From the NCBI RefSeq assembly GCF_031851795.1, contig NZ_CP134696.1, forward strand, positions 2,775,001 through 2,839,000: a DNA stretch of 64,000 nt, given 5' to 3'. The DNA comes from Pontibacter sp. G13 (lineage in GTDB: Bacteria > Bacteroidota > Bacteroidia > J057). This document shows, one piece after another, positions 60,754 to 64,000 of the stretch. Position 1 is the first letter of the stretch, and every line of letters begins with the position of its first letter. A program made the position numbers and the translations under genes. The notes beneath the pieces were generated by a model. The model was not told where the DNA came from. It saw only the letters and a list, made by a program, of their open reading frames with translations, and did not search any database.

Positions 60754-61851
60754 TTAGCTCCCTTGGCCATTTCGGCCCATCACTTCGTATACCTGTATTT
60801 TGCTACGCTTCCCCTTGACCTCTATGGGATCCCAAGCCTTGGCTTCGATGAGATCTGATACCTTATCATATACCGGTTGGGAAATGAGAATGGAATTGGG
60901 ATGTTCCTTGGTAAGCGTTTCGATCCGTTTACCGGTATTCACCGTGTCACCGGTCACCGAGTAGGAAATCTGATCTTCGGACCCAAGGTTCCCGGCAACC
61001 GCCTCTCCCGAATTGATTCCGATTCCCATCTCGATTTCGCGGCCAACCCGATCCCGATACTTTTCATTGAGCTGGGCCCGCTTCTCCATCATTTCCAATG
61101 CACACAAAACCGCATGGCGCTCATTGCTCGTAGTGGCAATCGGTGCTCCGAAGCAGGCAAATATCTCATCGCCCACAAACTGATTGACGGTCCCTCGATG
61201 ACGCTTGACCACTTCGGTCATCATTGCATAGTAGTCATTGAGAAATGCGACCACTTCACGCGGAGATAGTTCTTCGGACATGGGCGTAAACCCACGAATG
61301 TCGCAGAACAGAACCGCAATCTCCAACTGCTCCCCTTCCAGCATCGACTCGGTGGATTCGTCCAAAGCACGCTCCACAACAGCTTGAGGGACGTAGCGCA
61401 TGAAAAGCTTGAGGGTTCGCTCTTGTTCTTCGACCTTGCTCTGCAACTGAGAGAGGAGGCGCTTATTGCCAATCCGGAGTTGGGAGATCTGGCGTGCATT
61501 TTCAATGGTCATGCGAAGCTCACTCTCATCCCACGGCTTCGTGATATATCTGAAAATTCGACCTGAATTGATCACATCTATGATCGCTTCCATATCACTG
61601 AATCCTGTGAGGACCATACGAATGATATCGGGGTATTCCTCCAAGGTTTTTTCCAGAAACTGGACTCCGGTCATGACAGGCATGCGCTGATCGGTGATGA
61701 TCAGGTCGATGCGCTCCTTTCGCAATATATCCAATCCCTCTGCTCCGCCCACTGCGGTAAAAATGGTGTACTCCCGGCGAAAGGTAGCCCGGAAAGAAAT
61801 GAGGTTCTGGGGTTCGTCGTCTACATATAATATGGAAAAATCCTTGGGCAT
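60754..61851 (-). CDS. Response regulator with class III nucleotide cyclase
   Basis: A 365-residue protein. The receiver domain (1-125) has phospho-acceptor D54 in ITDQRMP and K105 in YITKPW. A coiled-coil linker leads to a class III cyclase domain (about 175-335) with the metal aspartates D184 (FCDIRGFT) and D228 (FVGDE), and transition-state residues N305 and R309 in GDTVNTGKRIE. The residue usually lysine for ATP selection (as in DKFIGD) is Gln here (Q224, NQFVGDE), so ATP or GTP preference is unclear. It lies at the end of a three-gene run of signalling proteins, and phosphorylation by the neighbouring kinase is a reasonable inference. Confidence 0.87.
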   Translation of the reverse strand: MPKDFSILYVDDEPQNLISFRATFRREYTIFTAVGGAEGLDILRKERIDLIITDQRMPVMTGVQFLEKTLEEYPDIIRMVLTGFSDMEAIIDVINSGRIFRYITKPWDESELRMTIENARQISQLRIGNKRLLSQLQSKVEEQERTLKLFMRYVPQAVVERALDESTESMLEGEQLEIAVLFCDIRGFTPMSEELSPREVVAFLNDYYAMMTEVVKRHRGTVNQFVGDEIFACFGAPIATTSNERHAVLCALEMMEKRAQLNEKYRDRVGREIEMGIGINSGEAVAGNLGSEDQISYSVTGDTVNTGKRIETLTKEHPNSILISQPVYDKVSDLIEAKAWDPIEVKGKRSKIQVYEVMGRNGQGS

Positions 61852-62021
61852 GAGGGTCTATAAGTGTTTGGACGAAATAGGGTATTGGAAGGAGCAAAGA
61901 ATCTCTGTTCCATACTCAGGAATAAAAAAAGGGGGTTGCTGGGGCAAATCCCGCCTGACTGCTGACAGCCACCGGACCAAAACTCGACCCAAATCGCGGA
62001 TCAAAATTGGAGGCCCACTTT

Positions 62022-63041
62022 TTATACCTGATCCTCCAGCAATGGCACACGGGCTACATACTGATCTCCTTCCACGGCAAAGGCTGGCTGGCGATCCGAA
62101 AGGAAGGCGTACCTAGCTTTGAGATTGCTCAATCCAATCCCGGTCGAATCCACATGATCCTGACGAATCTGGTAATTGTTCTTCACCAGCAAATCCTTAC
62201 CCTCCACCAGAATCTCCAGTTTCAGCGGTTGCTCCCGAGAAATGATATTGTGTTTGATGGCGTTTTCCACCAGAAGCTGCAAAGTCAAAGGAGGAATACT
62301 GCGCTGCGTGGCTTCCGGGGGAATCTTCATCATCATCTGAAGATTGTCCCCAAACCGGATCTGATGCAAGAAAAAGTAACTCTTCAGAAACCGCAGTTCT
62401 TCTTGTAGGGGAACTATATGCTCATCTTTGAGTTCGAGCACATATCTATAAACTTTGGTCAGTTTGGCAATAAAGTCCTCTGCCAGATTCGCATCATCAT
62501 GCACCAAGGTGGACAAGGCATTCAGGCAGTTGAACAGGAAGTGGGGATTGACCTGATTCTTCAGGGTCTCAAATTGGGAGAGGATATTCTCCTTCTCCTG
62601 CTGTTCGGACTTGAGTTGTAGATCGGTGTTTTCGGCGTGAAGGGTGCGGTTCTCATTTTTGAGACGGTATGCTTCAATGCCTTGTTTGACGATCAGCTTG
62701 AGTTCTTCGAGCTTCCAGGGCTTAGTGATATAATAGTATATCTGCCCTTTGTTGATTGCATCGATAATTGCCTCCAAATCACTATACCCCGTCATCACCA
62801 TCCGGATGGGATCAGGATGTCCTTCTAAGATCTGTTCAAACAGCTCCACCCCCGTCATCTCGGGCATGCGCTGATCGCTGATGATCAGTTCGATCTCCGG
62901 GTGCTGATCCAACAATTGGATAGCATCTTTGCCACTTTGGGCAACATGGACCTGATAGAGTTTGCGGAATGACGCTTTGAACGCGGTGAGATTCTGGCGT
63001 TCATCATCCACATATAAAATATGGGCCTTCGATTGATCCAT
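62022..63041 (-). CDS. Response regulator fused to LytS-type histidine kinase
   Basis: A 339-residue protein. A receiver domain (1-125) with D56 in ISDQRMP and K109 in YITKPW is closely related to the receiver of the cyclase gene. It is followed by a coiled coil, then a LytS/YehU-type kinase with the phospho-acceptor H167 in NPHFLFNCLNAL and the ATP-binding LVENAIKHNI and GIGLSNLKARY. There are no transmembrane helices, so input must come through the receiver. Such kinases usually act with LytTR regulators; none is encoded in this window. The cyclase gene follows 170 bp downstream. Confidence 0.87.
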   Translation of the reverse strand: MDQSKAHILYVDDERQNLTAFKASFRKLYQVHVAQSGKDAIQLLDQHPEIELIISDQRMPEMTGVELFEQILEGHPDPIRMVMTGYSDLEAIIDAINKGQIYYYITKPWKLEELKLIVKQGIEAYRLKNENRTLHAENTDLQLKSEQQEKENILSQFETLKNQVNPHFLFNCLNALSTLVHDDANLAEDFIAKLTKVYRYVLELKDEHIVPLQEELRFLKSYFFLHQIRFGDNLQMMMKIPPEATQRSIPPLTLQLLVENAIKHNIISREQPLKLEILVEGKDLLVKNNYQIRQDHVDSTGIGLSNLKARYAFLSDRQPAFAVEGDQYVARVPLLEDQV

Positions 63042-63141
63042 AGCGAGTGATTCCTCCGAATGAGCCTGTAAATCTACAAGAATTATCCACCTGACGGAAT
63101 GAATTTACCCGCTAAATTGTGCCTTCCCCTCAAAATGCCGC

Positions 63142-64000
63142 CTAACTGGCCATTTCACCTACGGTTTCGGGGATATCTTGCTTGAAGGGCAAGGTGATCA
63201 CAAATTCGGTTCCCTGACCGGGTTCGCTATGGACGTCGATTTTACCATGATGGCGCTCTACAATCCCAAAGGAGATCGACAAGCCCAATCCCGTACCTTT
63301 TCCAACTTCCTTGGTGGTAAAAAATGGCTCAAAAATCTTGTCGCAGACTTTCTTGTCAATGCCGGTTCCATTGTCTCGGATAGAAATCTGCACGCAATCG
63401 GGACATTCGGGGTCCTCATTACGGGTGTGACGCGTGGTGATATAGATGTCTCCCAAAAATCCGTGGTGGCCTCCTCCTTCCTTTTTGTGACGAGCCTCGA
63501 TGGCATGAACGGCGTTGGAGATCATATTCATGAATACCTGATTGAGCTTGCCCGGCAGACATTCGACCATCGGCAATTCCCCATAAATGCGGTGAATCTC
63601 TATCCGATCCCGAATCAAGGTCGAAAGTAAGGTCAACGTCGAATCAAGCCCTTGATGGATGTCCACCAACTTGAAGTTGTCTTCATCCAAACGAGAGAAG
63701 GTCTTCAGCTCGTCCACAATGACTTTGGTGCGATTGGCCCCTTCCTCGATTCCTTTAAGCAATTGCTCCATTTCTACGAACAGATAGGGAGCGTCAATCT
63801 CGTCGGCGTATGCCCTGATCTTCTGAATGTGGCGAGGCAATTCGGGATCATCAGGGTCCAAGCCCACCATTTGCTCAAACATCTCACGCAATTCCACATA
63901 GTCTCGCTTGAGAGGACTGATATTCCCCTTGACGTAATTGATGGGATTATTGATCTCGTGGGCAATCCCCGCAGTAAGCTGGCCGAGGGAAGCCATCTTT
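63142..64000 (-). CDS. Sensor histidine kinase, C-terminal part (gene runs past window end)
   Basis: About 285 codons of a histidine kinase whose N-terminus lies beyond the window. The HisKA box is AGIAHEINNPINYVKGN, and ATP-binding motifs are NMISNAVHAIEA, IRDNGTGIDKKV and GKGTGLGLSISFGIVERHHG. It has the long HisKA-HATPase spacing of NtrB/AtoS-like kinases. The sequence at the window edge continues in frame (K before M in KMASLGQL), so the ATG at 63996 is not a true start. It is the first gene of the reverse-strand run with the REC-LytS and REC-cyclase genes and may phosphorylate one or both. Confidence 0.85.
   Translation of the reverse strand, partial: KMASLGQLTAGIAHEINNPINYVKGNISPLKRDYVELREMFEQMVGLDPDDPELPRHIQKIRAYADEIDAPYLFVEMEQLLKGIEEGANRTKVIVDELKTFSRLDEDNFKLVDIHQGLDSTLTLLSTLIRDRIEIHRIYGELPMVECLPGKLNQVFMNMISNAVHAIEARHKKEGGGHHGFLGDIYITTRHTRNEDPECPDCVQISIRDNGTGIDKKVCDKIFEPFFTTKEVGKGTGLGLSISFGIVERHHGKIDVHSEPGQGTEFVITLPFKQDIPETVGEMAS

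Overview
The window looks like a chromosome segment from a Bacteroidota bacterium. Evidence: gldE and gldD next to mutY and ssb, proteins ending in type IX secretion (T9SS) sorting domains, a Bacteroidota-type omega subunit, a DUF4835 gene beside coaBC, a DUF6787 protein, a futalosine-pathway gene, and promoters resembling TTTG-N19-22-TAnnTTTG. A Saprospiria/Lewinella-like member is my guess (SerB-SerA fusion, moderate GC); the sequence alone does not settle it. No tRNA, rRNA, CRISPR array, prophage or transposase gene was found.

Layout. 0-8 kb: two redoxins, a phosphopantetheinyl transferase, a SPOR-like protein, malate dehydrogenase, YceI, a carboxy-terminal protease and a SemiSWEET. 8-16 kb: two universal stress proteins, three tandem paralogous T9SS surface proteins and a CE2-like esterase. 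16-24 kb: a fused SerB-SerA enzyme, a GH88 hydrolase, ruvB and a GAF histidine kinase with its response regulator. 24-31 kb: acyltransferase, BASS transporter, VOC protein, SDR, Hsp20 and DnaK. 31-38.6 kb: a repeat-rich accessory region with a BlaI/M56-peptidase pair. 38.7-55.3 kb: housekeeping genes (mqnB, rng, a 30-residue basic protein, HU, mutY-ssb-gldE-gldD, a Fur-like regulator, hslU, DUF4835, coaBC, omega, bamD, an LptF/G permease). 55.3-64 kb: a Cys/Met PLP enzyme with RidA, an FKBP isomerase, surface proteins, and three signalling proteins (REC-cyclase, REC-LytS kinase, histidine kinase).

The most unusual content is non-coding. Six copies of a roughly 200-bp element (5442, 31247, 33637, 38385, 55286, 55569) share ends and a GC stem. 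In three of them an internal 16-18 bp hairpin has completely different arm sequences yet stays perfectly paired, as expected for a structure under selection. Two inverted copies enclose five tandem units of about 420 bp (31594-33605). A second array of five 164-bp units (37541-38350) follows the M56 gene. Between the arrays, the blaI-type regulator has three copies of TACGAA-N4-TTCGTA laid over its promoter, which implies a self-repressed, protease-triggered switch whose long Glu- and Arg-rich C-terminal half is unlike the antibiotic sensor of BlaR1.

How genes work together: Hsp20 and DnaK form a chaperone pair. RidA sits directly before a Cys/Met PLP enzyme and may clear its reactive enamine product. 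gldE/gldD serve gliding and T9SS, which export the surface proteins encoded here. bamD and the LptF/G permease serve the outer membrane.
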